Virus record (IMG/VR): IMGVR_UViG_3300035210_000189
Span: 1 to 64,000 of that record
Strand: one strand, 5' to 3'
From: a virus
Length of the DNA stretch: 64,000 nt
Part shown: positions 48,915 through 57,107 of the stretch, in pieces
How positions within the stretch are numbered: the stretch's first letter is position 1
How the letters are laid out: each line of letters begins with the position of its first letter
Notes under the pieces: generated by a model
Seen by the model: the letters and a program-made list of their open reading frames with translations, nothing else
What the model was told of the DNA's origin: nothing
Databases searched by the model: none
Position numbers and translations under genes: made by a program

Positions 48915-50000
48915 ATGTCTACGTTTAAAGCGACAGTTCTTCCAGTCATTGTTGAGCCACATCCTAACGCTGATGCGATTGAACTGGCTCGCGTCGGGGA
49001 TTTCTTCTCGATCATTCAAAAAGGATACCTGAAAACAGGTGACTTGGCTGTTTATATTCCAGAAGGTGCCCTTGTTCCTGATTTCATTCAAGAAGAAGTG
49101 GGTTGCCTTGGTAAATTGGCAGGTTCCAAGAAAAACCGTTTGAAGCCTTCCATGCTTCGTGGTGTTCTTAGTCAAGGTCTTTGCTTTAAAGCCCGTGATG
49201 GCTGGGCTATCGGTGACGATAAAGCCGAAGAATTGGGTATCATCAAGTATGAAGCTCCTATTCCAGCCTCCATGAATGGTGAGATTTCTAACGTGGGCAT
49301 TGAAAACACTTTCCACTTTGACATTGAAAACGTCAAGCGTTACCCTGATGTATTGGTTGATGGTGAGCTTGTATCCATGACTGAAAAACTTCATGGCACG
49401 TTCACTATTGCTGGTAGCGTTTATGGTAAAGACCCTATTCCACATGTGGTTGATGGTCGCTCATTCGTGAGTAGCAAAGGTTTCTTTAACAAAGGCTTGG
49501 TGCTTCGTGACAACGAACAAAATGCTCATAACATTTACATTCGTGTTGCTAAAAAGTTCAATCTTTATGAGATTACAGCCATCCTTGCAGATCGCTACAA
49601 AACCAATGCTTATATTTCGGGCGAAACATTTGGTGCTGTTCAAGATTTGACTTACGGCTTGGATGCTGGCGTATTTGATTTCCGTGTCTTCAACTTGTTC
49701 CTTGGTTCGCGTAGTGATGCAAAAGGCGTGTTCCCAGTGGATGATGATGTGCTTGAAGCCTTGCTCACTGAGTTCAACTTGAAACGTGTTCCTGTGCTTT
49801 ACAAAGGCCCATACAGCAAAGAAGTCATGTTGAAATACACTGATGGGTTGGAAACTTACTCTGGCAAAGAAACACACATTCGTGAGGGTCTTGTTGTGGA
49901 ACCGCTTGTTCAGCGTCGAGATCCAGCCATTGGCCGTGTTGTCTTAAAAAGCGTTTCAACTGCTTACCTTTCTCGCAAAGGCGGCACAGAACTAAACTGA
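48915..50000 (+). CDS. ATP-dependent RNA ligase, Rnl5 (DraRnl)-like
   Basis: 361 aa, RBS AGAGGA, ATG 48915. N-terminal OB-fold-like domain with PHPNADAIELARVGD (residues 15-29) and LKTGDLAVYIPEG, then the nucleotidyltransferase: motif I EKLHGT with lysine 158 accepting AMP, YISGETFG (motif III region), REGLVVEP (motif IV) and VLKSVSTAYLSRKGGTE (motif V). This arrangement is that of the Rnl5 family, which seals RNA nicks or ends. In mobile elements it probably repairs RNA, for example tRNA cut by host defence nucleases. Monocistronic, strong promoter region (TATAAT-like at about 48878). Confidence 0.88.
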   Translation: MSTFKATVLPVIVEPHPNADAIELARVGDFFSIIQKGYLKTGDLAVYIPEGALVPDFIQEEVGCLGKLAGSKKNRLKPSMLRGVLSQGLCFKARDGWAIGDDKAEELGIIKYEAPIPASMNGEISNVGIENTFHFDIENVKRYPDVLVDGELVSMTEKLHGTFTIAGSVYGKDPIPHVVDGRSFVSSKGFFNKGLVLRDNEQNAHNIYIRVAKKFNLYEITAILADRYKTNAYISGETFGAVQDLTYGLDAGVFDFRVFNLFLGSRSDAKGVFPVDDDVLEALLTEFNLKRVPVLYKGPYSKEVMLKYTDGLETYSGKETHIREGLVVEPLVQRRDPAIGRVVLKSVSTAYLSRKGGTELN

Positions 50001-50001
50001 T

Positions 50002-50027
50002 AGGAACCTTCGGGTTCCTCTTTTTTT
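50002..50027 (+). terminator. intrinsic terminator
   Basis: AGGAACC-TTCG-GGTTCCT with T-run; ends the RNA ligase transcript. Confidence 0.93.
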
Positions 50028-50037
50028 GAGGTATATC

Positions 50038-50376
50038 ATGAGTAAACTAACCTGTACACAAATTAAAGCGGCTGTTGGCTTAGTCGCATTGAAACATAAT
50101 TTGCAAGTGGATTGGAGTTCAGAAGACTCCTTTACATGGATTACCATGTGGCGTGATGGTGTTAAATTTAAAGCCGAAGAAGCTGCATTGATTTCTCAGG
50201 AAATTGCGAACGCCAGTGGTTTTGACTTCTACCTGAATAAAATCATTGCTGATGGTTTTGAAGGTGCGTTGGATGCGTATATTCGCAAAGTAACTCCCGA
50301 TGAAGTTCCACAGCGTTATGTTGAACATGGAAATACCAAAATTGATGACTACGGTGAGCAGTTCGTTGCTCAATAA
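50038..50376 (+). CDS. small hypothetical protein
   Basis: 112 aa from ATG 50038 (GAGG in the terminator tail just upstream). Alpha/beta with a basic-aromatic stretch TWITMWRDGVKFKAEEAALI. No export signal. As no promoter lies between terminator and start, it may depend on readthrough from the ligase gene. Unrecognised. Confidence 0.58.
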   Translation: MSKLTCTQIKAAVGLVALKHNLQVDWSSEDSFTWITMWRDGVKFKAEEAALISQEIANASGFDFYLNKIIADGFEGALDAYIRKVTPDEVPQRYVEHGNTKIDDYGEQFVAQ

Positions 50377-50385
50377 TGCAGACAG

Positions 50386-50409
50386 AAGGAGCCGAAAGGT
50401 TCCTTTTTT
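50386..50409 (+). terminator. intrinsic terminator
   Basis: AAGGAGCC-GAAA-GGTTCCTT with T-run. Confidence 0.9.
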
Positions 50410-50460
50410 CATTCTACTATGGTATAATGCCTTATCAAAAAATCAAAGGTGTTATTACTC

Positions 50461-51060
50461 ATGAACGAAAAAATTGTTAAGCTTCTCAACTCCTTTTACA
50501 ATATTGGTTTTGATGGCGTTGATTATTTCTCCGTATTCCCAACGGTTCCTAATGACCAAATTTCAGAATTCGCTATCTGTATTGCTCATGACTGCGATAT
50601 TCATGTGATGCCTTGCATTAATCCAGATGTTCAAACACTTCGTGATGCCGATGGTAATATGAATGATATTTATCAAGACATGTTCTTTTCCTTTGAACAA
50701 TATCCTACACTGACTGGCTTCTTGAAAATCGCCGCTCGGGGTATTGGCATGGACAACATGTTGGGGCGTATTTCCAGTGGTGTGGATTTGAAAAATCCAA
50801 TTGAACTCATCAATGCCATTGTTAAAGAACAAGACTACCCAGAAGTGCTGGATGGTTTTGTTTACTCTCGCCTACAAGATGATAATGATGGTGAAGACAC
50901 GTCTACACTGGATATCAGCTTTGACAGTGTGGGTGCCTATGTGAAGGTTCGTTCGCTGGACAGTCTTCGGTATCGCACCAGTTATGGTGGTGGTAAAAGT
51001 GACCGTCTTCGTAATTCTTTGCTGTTGATTTGCTATATTATTCATCATAACCTTGTTTAA
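50461..51060 (+). CDS. hypothetical protein
   Basis: 199 aa from ATG 50461 with AAAGGTG upstream; TATAAT at 50422. Alpha/beta with two Cys near residues 40-50 (YIAHDCDIHVMPC-like) and an acidic loop DDNDGEDTSTLD. Ends IIHHNLV, slightly like the end of the 31920 product. Cytosolic; unknown. Confidence 0.6.
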   Translation: MNEKIVKLLNSFYNIGFDGVDYFSVFPTVPNDQISEFAICIAHDCDIHVMPCINPDVQTLRDADGNMNDIYQDMFFSFEQYPTLTGFLKIAARGIGMDNMLGRISSGVDLKNPIELINAIVKEQDYPEVLDGFVYSRLQDDNDGEDTSTLDISFDSVGAYVKVRSLDSLRYRTSYGGGKSDRLRNSLLLICYIIHHNLV

Positions 51061-51110
51061 AACGCTCTAAACTGCTATAATAGACCATACTTTTTCATCG
51101 GAGATACATT

Positions 51111-51539
51111 ATGACTACTTTGCACAAAGGCTTCAATAAAATCATGGAACAAGAAAGTATCCAGAGTGGTAATGCTTTTACCAGTGTGCAGACTTCCATG
51201 TATGTTCGTGGCATTAATACGCTTGAATGTAACAATCATGATTTTAAAAAAGGTGAGCTTCATCAGCGAGACATGAACATTTTTACAGATTGGATGCAAC
51301 GAAATGTTCAGGCTGATTATTTGACTCGTGATGACTTCTACAAAAAAGTTTCTGATTTGGCGTTTACTGGTGATCTGTGCCTTTATATTTTTCATAGTTC
51401 GCCAAAATCGGCTGCCATTGCCATTGCGATTGCTGATAAGAGTGGTCTGCAATATTTTTACGAACTCAAAGGTGATATTAAAAACCGTAGCATCGTTAAT
51501 TACATTAAAGATGAACTCAATCGGAGAGGTTGGTATTAA
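51111..51539 (+). CDS. hypothetical protein
   Basis: 142 aa, RBS CGGAG, TATAAT at 51076. Mixed alpha/beta; central strand KSAAIAIAIADKSGLQYFY and a C-terminal helix ending ELNRRGWY. No signal peptide. Monocistronic. Not recognised. Confidence 0.6.
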   Translation: MTTLHKGFNKIMEQESIQSGNAFTSVQTSMYVRGINTLECNNHDFKKGELHQRDMNIFTDWMQRNVQADYLTRDDFYKKVSDLAFTGDLCLYIFHSSPKSAAIAIAIADKSGLQYFYELKGDIKNRSIVNYIKDELNRRGWY

Positions 51540-51571
51540 TTAACCTTTCATCATACTCTTAGTTGTTAATT

Positions 51572-51599
51572 TTGACTTTCAGTCAGATTATAGTATACT
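51572..51599 (+). promoter_or_regulatory. sigma70-type promoter
   Basis: TTGACT, 16-nt spacer, TATACT (51594-51599) upstream of the secreted protein gene. Confidence 0.65.
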
Positions 51600-51635
51600 G
51601 AACCGAAGTTAAAAGAAAAACAACTAGGAGTTTAT

Positions 51636-52136
51636 ATGTTAAAGAAAACCTTATTAGCGTGTCTTTTGATCAGTAGTTCCTTAGCTGTTCATGCAGCAGA
51701 TTTTGCACCCTTTGGAATCAAAATTGGAGAGCAAAGTTCGTTTTATCCAAAAAATCTCCAACCCACTGTTCTTGAACCTGTTAAGGTTCAGCCACCACAA
51801 CCTGTTGACGATTTCTTCAATGAATACAATGTCTATTTTAATGATGATCAACTTGTTCGCAAAGTAGAAGCCACTGGTGATTTAACCTCGGGTAAATACA
51901 GTTGTGTCGATATTGCTAATTCATTAAATGACACTTTTTTGAAGACCTATACCAATGCTCAGCCTAGTGTGCAAAATGGTGCCATGTATGCGTATACAGT
52001 TGAAGAAGGTACTGATAGTTATTCAGCCTATATTGCTTGTGATGAAACTTCAATTCATTATGTCATGTTTAATCCTGCACTTGAAAAGATAAGAGATAAT
52101 GTTGAAAGTACAAAGAAAGTAGACGTTCAATTATAA
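51636..52136 (+). CDS. small secreted Cys-containing protein
   Basis: 166 aa, RBS TAGGAG. Signal peptide MLKKTLLACLLISSSLAVHA (cleavage after about residue 20). The mature part begins ADFAPFGIKIG, has a proline-rich linker (PVKVQPPQPVDD) and two Cys (KYSCVD, IACDE) probably forming a disulfide. The layout with NDQLVRKVEATG and SCVDIANSLNDTF is reminiscent of the 2247/2823/38925 proteins but similarity is weak. Periplasmic. Confidence 0.68.
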   Translation: MLKKTLLACLLISSSLAVHAADFAPFGIKIGEQSSFYPKNLQPTVLEPVKVQPPQPVDDFFNEYNVYFNDDQLVRKVEATGDLTSGKYSCVDIANSLNDTFLKTYTNAQPSVQNGAMYAYTVEEGTDSYSAYIACDETSIHYVMFNPALEKIRDNVESTKKVDVQL

Positions 52137-52155
52137 TTCTTTAAATTTGTGAAAT

Positions 52156-52183
52156 CAGCCAGCACTTGTGTTGGCTTTTTTAT
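52156..52183 (+). terminator. intrinsic terminator
   Basis: AGCCAGCAC/GTGTTGGCT, 9 bp with one G-U, then TTTTTATTTTTT. Confidence 0.85.
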
Positions 52184-52220
52184 TTTTTCTGCTATATTAA
52201 ATCTTTTAAGGAGAATTAAA

Positions 52221-52613
52221 ATGGCTGGAATACCTAAACTATCAGTTAGATTATCGGACAGTTACAAAGCAGCACTATCAGAAATAACCACCACTATTGA
52301 AAATTTTAGAGCACTCGATGAATTGTATGATGCATACTCAGTTGAAATGACAATCAGAACAGCATGCATGGTTGATGATGAAGACATTTTTCCAGAAGAT
52401 TACGAGTTTGATTTAGATCCAGAATCACTTTATCTTAACATTTCTGACCTTCACAGTTTACAATCATGTAAGCCATCCGTTCTTAGTTTGTTGGAGTATG
52501 CGTTTAAAGATTCAGATTTAAAATTATGGCTTTATATTACCGATGATGACAAAACGTTTGTTTTTGTTCAAGCACCGTTGTCCCATCTCGCAGAGAATGC
52601 AAGGCACTATTGA
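52221..52613 (+). CDS. acidic hypothetical protein
   Basis: 130 aa from ATG 52221 with AAGGAG upstream; the longer frame from 52149 lies in the preceding terminator. Acidic, helical (ISDLHSLQSCKPSVLSLLEYA), cytosolic. Stop overlaps the next start by 1 nt. Confidence 0.6.
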   Translation: MAGIPKLSVRLSDSYKAALSEITTTIENFRALDELYDAYSVEMTIRTACMVDDEDIFPEDYEFDLDPESLYLNISDLHSLQSCKPSVLSLLEYAFKDSDLKLWLYITDDDKTFVFVQAPLSHLAENARHY

Positions 52614-53035
52614 TGACTGATATTGTTCCTTTGCTTCCACAGCTAACACATACACCGGAGATCGTTAAGGCCATTGATACCATCACTGGCTTGATTAAAA
52701 AAGTGAAAACAGCTCATGACCTTTTTTCAAAAAGAGACATGATAGAGCGAGCCACAGAGCTTGACTATCGTCTTCATTATGAAAAAAAGTTGCCTAATGA
52801 TATGTTGTTCATTCCAATACCTTATCAGGTGCTTAATCTATCCAGTGCTGAACTTGAAGTGATAAAACGCCACTTTGAGATTAGATCTGGCATCGTTTAT
52901 TCAATCAAGAATTTAAAAATCAAACACGAATATAATCATTGTATTGGTTTTAAACTTGATGTCTTATATCCTGCACCTGTTGAAGTTGCACCCGTAAAAG
53001 AAGATGTTAAGCCACCTGTTAAAAAAGCCAAATAA
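52613..53035 (+). CDS. hypothetical protein with Lys/Pro tail
   Basis: 140 aa from ATG 52613, overlapping the preceding TGA, so translationally coupled. Helical start, beta middle (DMLFIPIPYQVLNL), and a low-complexity C-terminus of Pro, Val and Lys (VEVAPVKEDVKPPVKKAK) that may be flexible. Immediately followed by a minus-strand terminator hairpin. Unknown. Confidence 0.58.
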   Translation: MTDIVPLLPQLTHTPEIVKAIDTITGLIKKVKTAHDLFSKRDMIERATELDYRLHYEKKLPNDMLFIPIPYQVLNLSSAELEVIKRHFEIRSGIVYSIKNLKIKHEYNHCIGFKLDVLYPAPVEVAPVKEDVKPPVKKAK

Positions 53036-53374
53036 AAAACCCCGCTCTTTCGAGCAGGGCTTGGTAATAGGTAAGAGCGGCGATGAATTGCCGGATAAAG
53101 AACCCCTATTGATCCCGTGTTATAATTGCCCTTGGTGGCTACTATATCACTGGTTATTTTCACAACTCCCTCCCAGATCAACCACACCCAGTTAGAATGT
53201 CAGATTTTCTATTATCTACTGTTAACGAGGAAAAAATCTTCGAGACGAAAAAAACCTTTCAACAGTGAGTTTTTTTTTACAACAAAAAGTATACGGCATG
53301 AAACTACTCAATAAAAAAATCCGATATACCCTACCAAGATCTAAATAGTATTACATTTAATACTATTTGTCAAG
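53036..53374. other. 340-bp non-coding island flanked by terminators on both strands
   Basis: Noticeably less AT-rich than its surroundings. On the minus strand it ends in GCTC-GAAA-GAGC inside CCCTGCTC/GAGCGGGG, followed by TTTTTTATTT (about 53066-53030), a good intrinsic terminator for RNA leaving the island leftwards. On the plus strand an extended -10 (TGTTATAAT at 53130-53138) precedes a hairpin ACTGTT (53218-53223)/AACAGT (53261-53266) and a T9 run (to 53278). AATAGG...CCTATT with an inner CGGC/GCCG forms a further stem at 53066-53118. At least one small RNA is likely; strand undecided. Confidence 0.5.
53343..53368. repeat. perfect inverted repeat
   Basis: AAATAGTATTA-CATT-TAATACTATTT, 11-bp arms, 7 nt from the end of the convergent gene. 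May be an operator or the 3' hairpin of the minus gene; no long T-run. Confidence 0.7.
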
Positions 53375-54010
53375 TTAGCTATAACCTAATATAACATTTG
53401 TTGGTGCATACTTTGTTTTATTCAATGATGGTAAATGAGCAATAACCTCATCAGGTACCGAAACTTGAATCAAATAGCATGATTCGTTTTCAGTCATCAT
53501 AAAATTTTGAAGCAAATTTATGAACTCATCATTGTCAAATAAGTTGTTGGGAACAAAGACAGCCTTACTTTCCAGTTTTCTGAAAGCGGGTTTATTGATT
53601 TTTTCATTTTCAATCAACGTCAAATAGGTTTCATGGCTTCGTTTTTCATGAAGGCAGACACCCATGTTTTTACAAGCAGCCCAGTATGCATCTTGAATAA
53701 CGCTGATTTCTTCAATTTCGGCTGGCAGTTTAAAGACAAATGTTTTCTCACTCTCACCTTGGCCTAATGAAACAGTAAAGTGTTCGTCATATTCTTCGTT
53801 GATTAGTGCTTTTATAGAGCAATAGTTCATCGCTTTATCAATCACGTTGTTGGGCGTTTCACCTGTCAGTACATGATGTTTTGATTCACACCAGAACCGA
53901 ATCCAAAAATCATGTTTAGAACCTTTATTGACGGCTCTTTCGTCACATTCAATGGTCGGTTTTTTCGCCACTGTCCAAGCGAGACGTTCAGCATCGGTGT
54001 AGGTTTTCAT
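53375..54010 (-). CDS. hypothetical protein
   Basis: 211 aa, ATG 54010. Alpha/beta protein, cytosolic, with a Trp/Cys stretch HDFWIRFWCESKHHV and a later AYWAACKNMGVCLHEKR. His and Cys are frequent but form no known motif. Single minus gene among plus genes. Unrecognised. Confidence 0.6.
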   Translation of the reverse strand: MKTYTDAERLAWTVAKKPTIECDERAVNKGSKHDFWIRFWCESKHHVLTGETPNNVIDKAMNYCSIKALINEEYDEHFTVSLGQGESEKTFVFKLPAEIEEISVIQDAYWAACKNMGVCLHEKRSHETYLTLIENEKINKPAFRKLESKAVFVPNNLFDNDEFINLLQNFMMTENESCYLIQVSVPDEVIAHLPSLNKTKYAPTNVILGYS

Positions 54011-54156
54011 TGTGTTTACCTTATTTTGGATATTGAGTGATTATACCTAAATATGGTCTAGATGGCAACCAATATTGTTTAAATTCAAATTAGCAATTTG
54101 CTTTTATTTTTTTTGTGATTATGTTATAATTAGACATTCTTTTAGAGAGCGTAATT

Positions 54157-54744
54157 ATGTTCGACATTAAGTATACGGAAATTCACGACAACCGCAAAAT
54201 GGCTAATCTCATCAAGCGTCATAAGCTTTTCGAGAAAGAACACCGCTCTAGCCGTTTTGAGAACAACGCTTTCTATATTTTGGAAGGGGATGAAGTTCGC
54301 CCTATGGGTGATGTTACCTTTATCAAAGTTAGTCATTTTTCTACAGTGGTTTGTCGTGTTGACAAGAAACCCGTGGGACTGCTTGTTCTGGAACACTACA
54401 TTGTTAATGATACCATTGATCCAAAGTTTACGTTGAACAACAAAAAACGTCGTTATACGATGATTGGTTTGGTCGGCACTTATGTTAAACCAGAGTTTCG
54501 TAAGAAAGGTATTGGACATGCTATGATGAGCGTGTTAAACGAGCAGCTTCAAGATCTTTATGTCAGTGATGATACGCATGTTCACATGTTAGCCGCTACT
54601 GGGAAAACGTTTGACCTTGTTCAAGCTGAAATGCCATCGTTCTGCCCTGTTGTGGCACCTTATAATTCTAACAAGTGGAAAGATACCGCAAAAAGCTGGT
54701 ATACTTACAGTCGTCATCATGAAGGTATGGTGGAATTCGTTTGA
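54157..54744 (+). CDS. GNAT-family N-acetyltransferase
   Basis: 195 aa, RBS AGAGAGCG. The segment LVGTYVKPEFRKKGIGHAMM (about residues 107-126) is GNAT motif A with the acetyl-CoA pyrophosphate-binding R-x-x-G-x-G/A pattern (RKKGIG). The preceding strands (KKPVGLLVLEHYIV) fit motif D. Acetyl-CoA-dependent transfer to an amine; substrate unknown, and the C-terminal part (WKDTAKSWYTYSRHHEG) is unusual. Own TATAAT at 54122. Confidence 0.78.
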   Translation: MFDIKYTEIHDNRKMANLIKRHKLFEKEHRSSRFENNAFYILEGDEVRPMGDVTFIKVSHFSTVVCRVDKKPVGLLVLEHYIVNDTIDPKFTLNNKKRRYTMIGLVGTYVKPEFRKKGIGHAMMSVLNEQLQDLYVSDDTHVHMLAATGKTFDLVQAEMPSFCPVVAPYNSNKWKDTAKSWYTYSRHHEGMVEFV

Positions 54745-54784
54745 TTGTGGTATAATACTCTACACACATTTGAGGATAATGACG

Positions 54785-55063
54785 ATGATGAGCAAAATTC
54801 TGTTTGGCCTTGGTGCTGCATGGACTTGGTTCTGGTATAACACCGTTACTCGCCTGTTTGTTGTTCTTATTCCTACCTACATGGTCTTTGTTATCCCCTT
54901 TTTCAAGTATGTTCTGAAAGTTCCAGACTCTGACATGGCAAACTCTCTTTCAGCACTCTATATCCTCATTTTTATGATTGCTGTCTATGACAATGATTTT
55001 TCCAAGCGTAAAAAATATGGCATTCCCGACCGTTTGTTTTTCAAGAAAAAAAGTAAATCTTGA
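54785..55063 (+). CDS. small two-helix membrane protein
   Basis: 92 aa from ATG 54785 with GAGG 9 nt upstream; TATAAT at 54752. Two to three hydrophobic segments (KILFGLGAAWTWFWYNTV, FVVLIPTYMVFVIPFF, ALYILIFMIAVYD) and a basic C-terminus (KRKKYGIPDRLFFKKKSKS) that would stay in the cytoplasm. Function unknown. Confidence 0.62.
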   Translation: MMSKILFGLGAAWTWFWYNTVTRLFVVLIPTYMVFVIPFFKYVLKVPDSDMANSLSALYILIFMIAVYDNDFSKRKKYGIPDRLFFKKKSKS

Positions 55064-55117
55064 TCTAAACAGTATTTTTGTGTATAATACACGAACTTAA
55101 TTGATTCGGAGTCTGTC

Positions 55118-55882
55118 ATGTCCACTGTAAAAGCCCTTGTTATGAGCGACCTTCACCTTGAATACAGGAACAATATTAATATTCCTGTGATTGATGGTGT
55201 GAAGTTTTTGATCTTGGCTGGGGATATTGGTAGTAACCAGTCTCACCTTGAATTTATCAAAGACTGTGCCAGTAAATACACGGTCATTTATATCTTGGGT
55301 AACCATGAATTCTATGGCTTCACCTTGAAAGAAGTCCGTGACTTTTGGAACTCTGTCAAGATTGATAACTTTCACTTTTTGGATAACTCATCTGTGGTTA
55401 TTGACGACATTGAGTTTATTGGTTCTACTTTGTGGGTCGATTTTAATCGCCAAGATTTTCACACCATGTATAATGCGGCTATTGAGATCAAAGACTTTCA
55501 AAAAATCTTGAATGCTAATAATGATGAATATATCACTGCACAAGAAATTTATGAAGAGTTTGAAAAGTCATATGATTATTTGAAAAATGCTTTGTATGAT
55601 GACAATGGTTATGTGAAAGTTCTGGTGACTCATTATGGTTTTTCTCACCAAAGTGTTCACACAAGCTACCGTGACCATCCAGCAGATTTAAAGATGAACC
55701 ATTACTTTACCAATCATTTGGACAACTTTATTGGAAATTCGTTGGCTAAGGTTGCTATTCATGGTCATATGCATACTTCGGCTGATTACATGTTGGGCGA
55801 TGTTCATGTGGTGTGTGAGCCTGTGGGATATCCAGACAGTGTTAACCCAGAATTTCACTTTAAATTGGTTGACTTGAAGTAA
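55118..55882 (+). CDS. calcineurin-like metallophosphoesterase
   Basis: 254 aa, RBS CGGAG, ATG 55118, TATAAT at 55083. All signature blocks are present in order: DLH (residues 11-13), GD (35-36), GNHEFYG, VTHYG and GHMH, forming the two-metal centre. Family members are phosphomonoesterases, phosphodiesterases or nucleases. The substrate is undetermined; with an RNA ligase 5 kb away, end processing of RNA is one possibility. Confidence 0.85.
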   Translation: MSTVKALVMSDLHLEYRNNINIPVIDGVKFLILAGDIGSNQSHLEFIKDCASKYTVIYILGNHEFYGFTLKEVRDFWNSVKIDNFHFLDNSSVVIDDIEFIGSTLWVDFNRQDFHTMYNAAIEIKDFQKILNANNDEYITAQEIYEEFEKSYDYLKNALYDDNGYVKVLVTHYGFSHQSVHTSYRDHPADLKMNHYFTNHLDNFIGNSLAKVAIHGHMHTSADYMLGDVHVVCEPVGYPDSVNPEFHFKLVDLK

Positions 55883-55915
55883 CCCCTTATTACCTTAATT
55901 TTTGGAGTATATACA

Positions 55916-56176
55916 ATGATTTCAGAACCGTTGAACTATTATGATGAACAAGTCATTGCATTGGACTTGACACGCCTTTACAGAAAAGAACAAGAACTAT
56001 TGGCCGCTATGATTAAGAATCAAGCTTCTGCTACGTCGATGGCTGAGCAAAAACAGGTTATGAAAGAATATCAAGAGCATGAAGATGTGGTCAAATTTTC
56101 AGAAAGAAAAGCTGAAATCATGCGTCGTCAACAGGTGTGTCAAGACCGAAAAGAAGAAGCAAAACTCAAAGCTTAA
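55916..56176 (+). CDS. coiled-coil hypothetical protein
   Basis: 86 aa, RBS TTGGAG, ATG 55916, 33 nt after the phosphoesterase. Almost entirely helical and highly charged (RKEQELLAAMIKNQASATSM, KAEIMRRQQVCQDRKEEAK). Likely co-transcribed with the phosphoesterase. Function unknown. Confidence 0.6.
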   Translation: MISEPLNYYDEQVIALDLTRLYRKEQELLAAMIKNQASATSMAEQKQVMKEYQEHEDVVKFSERKAEIMRRQQVCQDRKEEAKLKA

Positions 56177-56240
56177 CAGTTGCTTTAATTTTCGATTTTT
56201 GCTATAATTAGGCACATTCAAAAAGAACGAGATATTAATC

Positions 56241-56615
56241 ATGAAAATTGCACACGTAGTTATTCAAGAAGCTGTCACTCATTTTCTGGCTAACCAGCCT
56301 ATTAATAAGTTGATCAATCAACTGTTTCGTGGTGGTAAACAAGTTCAAGATGACTTTGAACCCATTAAACAAGTTTCGTGTCTTATGTTTAAAGATGGGG
56401 TAGGCACCATGCGTTTGCATTGGAATGATGTTGTTCCGCGTGCTTTGCAAGATATTGAAAAAACAGAAGACCTTGATACAATCTTTACGATTTCTGTAAA
56501 AGGTCTGGAAGCAGAAATTTTTGTAAGCTATGATAAGTCTTCGATGTGGTTTAATATCACTTCGAAAACATTTGATAACCTTTTTGCATTGGCCGTGGAG
56601 AGGTCAAAGGAGTAA
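56241..56615 (+). CDS. hypothetical protein
   Basis: 124 aa, ATG 56241, weak RBS (ACGAGA), TATAAT at 56202. Basic helical N-terminus, then strands LMFKDGVGTMRLHW and a helix near VVPRALQDIEKTED. Cytosolic. Two nt separate it from the next gene, whose RBS lies in its end. Confidence 0.6.
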   Translation: MKIAHVVIQEAVTHFLANQPINKLINQLFRGGKQVQDDFEPIKQVSCLMFKDGVGTMRLHWNDVVPRALQDIEKTEDLDTIFTISVKGLEAEIFVSYDKSSMWFNITSKTFDNLFALAVERSKE

Positions 56616-56617
56616 GT

Positions 56618-57046
56618 ATGGAATTTAGAGAATTTGTTGAAAAAGCTTTCGAAGCTGTTACTTTATATCAAGATACTCAGGCTGTATATGGTACAGTTTC
56701 TAGAAAAGAACTGCCTTCACTGAGCGATAGTGAATTGGAATCGCTTTTCTTTGAGCGTACTTGGGTTTCTGGTGGTCATACAGGTAAAAGCTGCTGGGGT
56801 GGTGAAGGTTATTCACGTAGTGGTGATACGCCAGAAGATATCACGCCTGATGTGGCTAAGGTTCTGAAAGCCGTTGGCCGGTCTGATATTAGTTTTGTTG
56901 ATTATATGGCAACTGTTCAGCCATTGGTTAAATCGACTGACCTGAGTGATTCAAGTGATTATTATGGTAACTATACCAACTATGCACGGCTTTATGTAAA
57001 TTTGAAAGAGTTGTATGATGTGGTGTATTGCGACAATGATGAGTAA
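56618..57046 (+). CDS. WVSGG-motif protein, copy 1
   Basis: 142 aa, ATG 56618, RBS AAAGGAG. Paralogue of the next gene: EFVEKAFEAV, TWVSGGHTGKSCWGG, a middle acidic segment, SDYYGNYTNYARLYVNLKELYDV. The W-SGG-x-x-G-x-x-C block resembles one I recall from small phage or prophage proteins of unknown role. Cytosolic, acidic. Confidence 0.65.
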   Translation: MEFREFVEKAFEAVTLYQDTQAVYGTVSRKELPSLSDSELESLFFERTWVSGGHTGKSCWGGEGYSRSGDTPEDITPDVAKVLKAVGRSDISFVDYMATVQPLVKSTDLSDSSDYYGNYTNYARLYVNLKELYDVVYCDNDE

Positions 57047-57107
57047 GCAATAACAATTAATAATTATATCCTATGAATCTAGTGACGATTATATAAGGAG
57101 AAAAATT

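Noticed and set aside
48906-49445. 179-codon minus-strand frame within the RNA ligase gene
   Set aside because: The plus-strand frame has all ligase motifs; the minus frame is a shadow.
52936-53187. GTG-initiated 83-codon minus-strand frame
   Set aside because: Crosses the hairpin terminator and runs antisense into the gene at 52613; its composition reflects the structured non-coding island.
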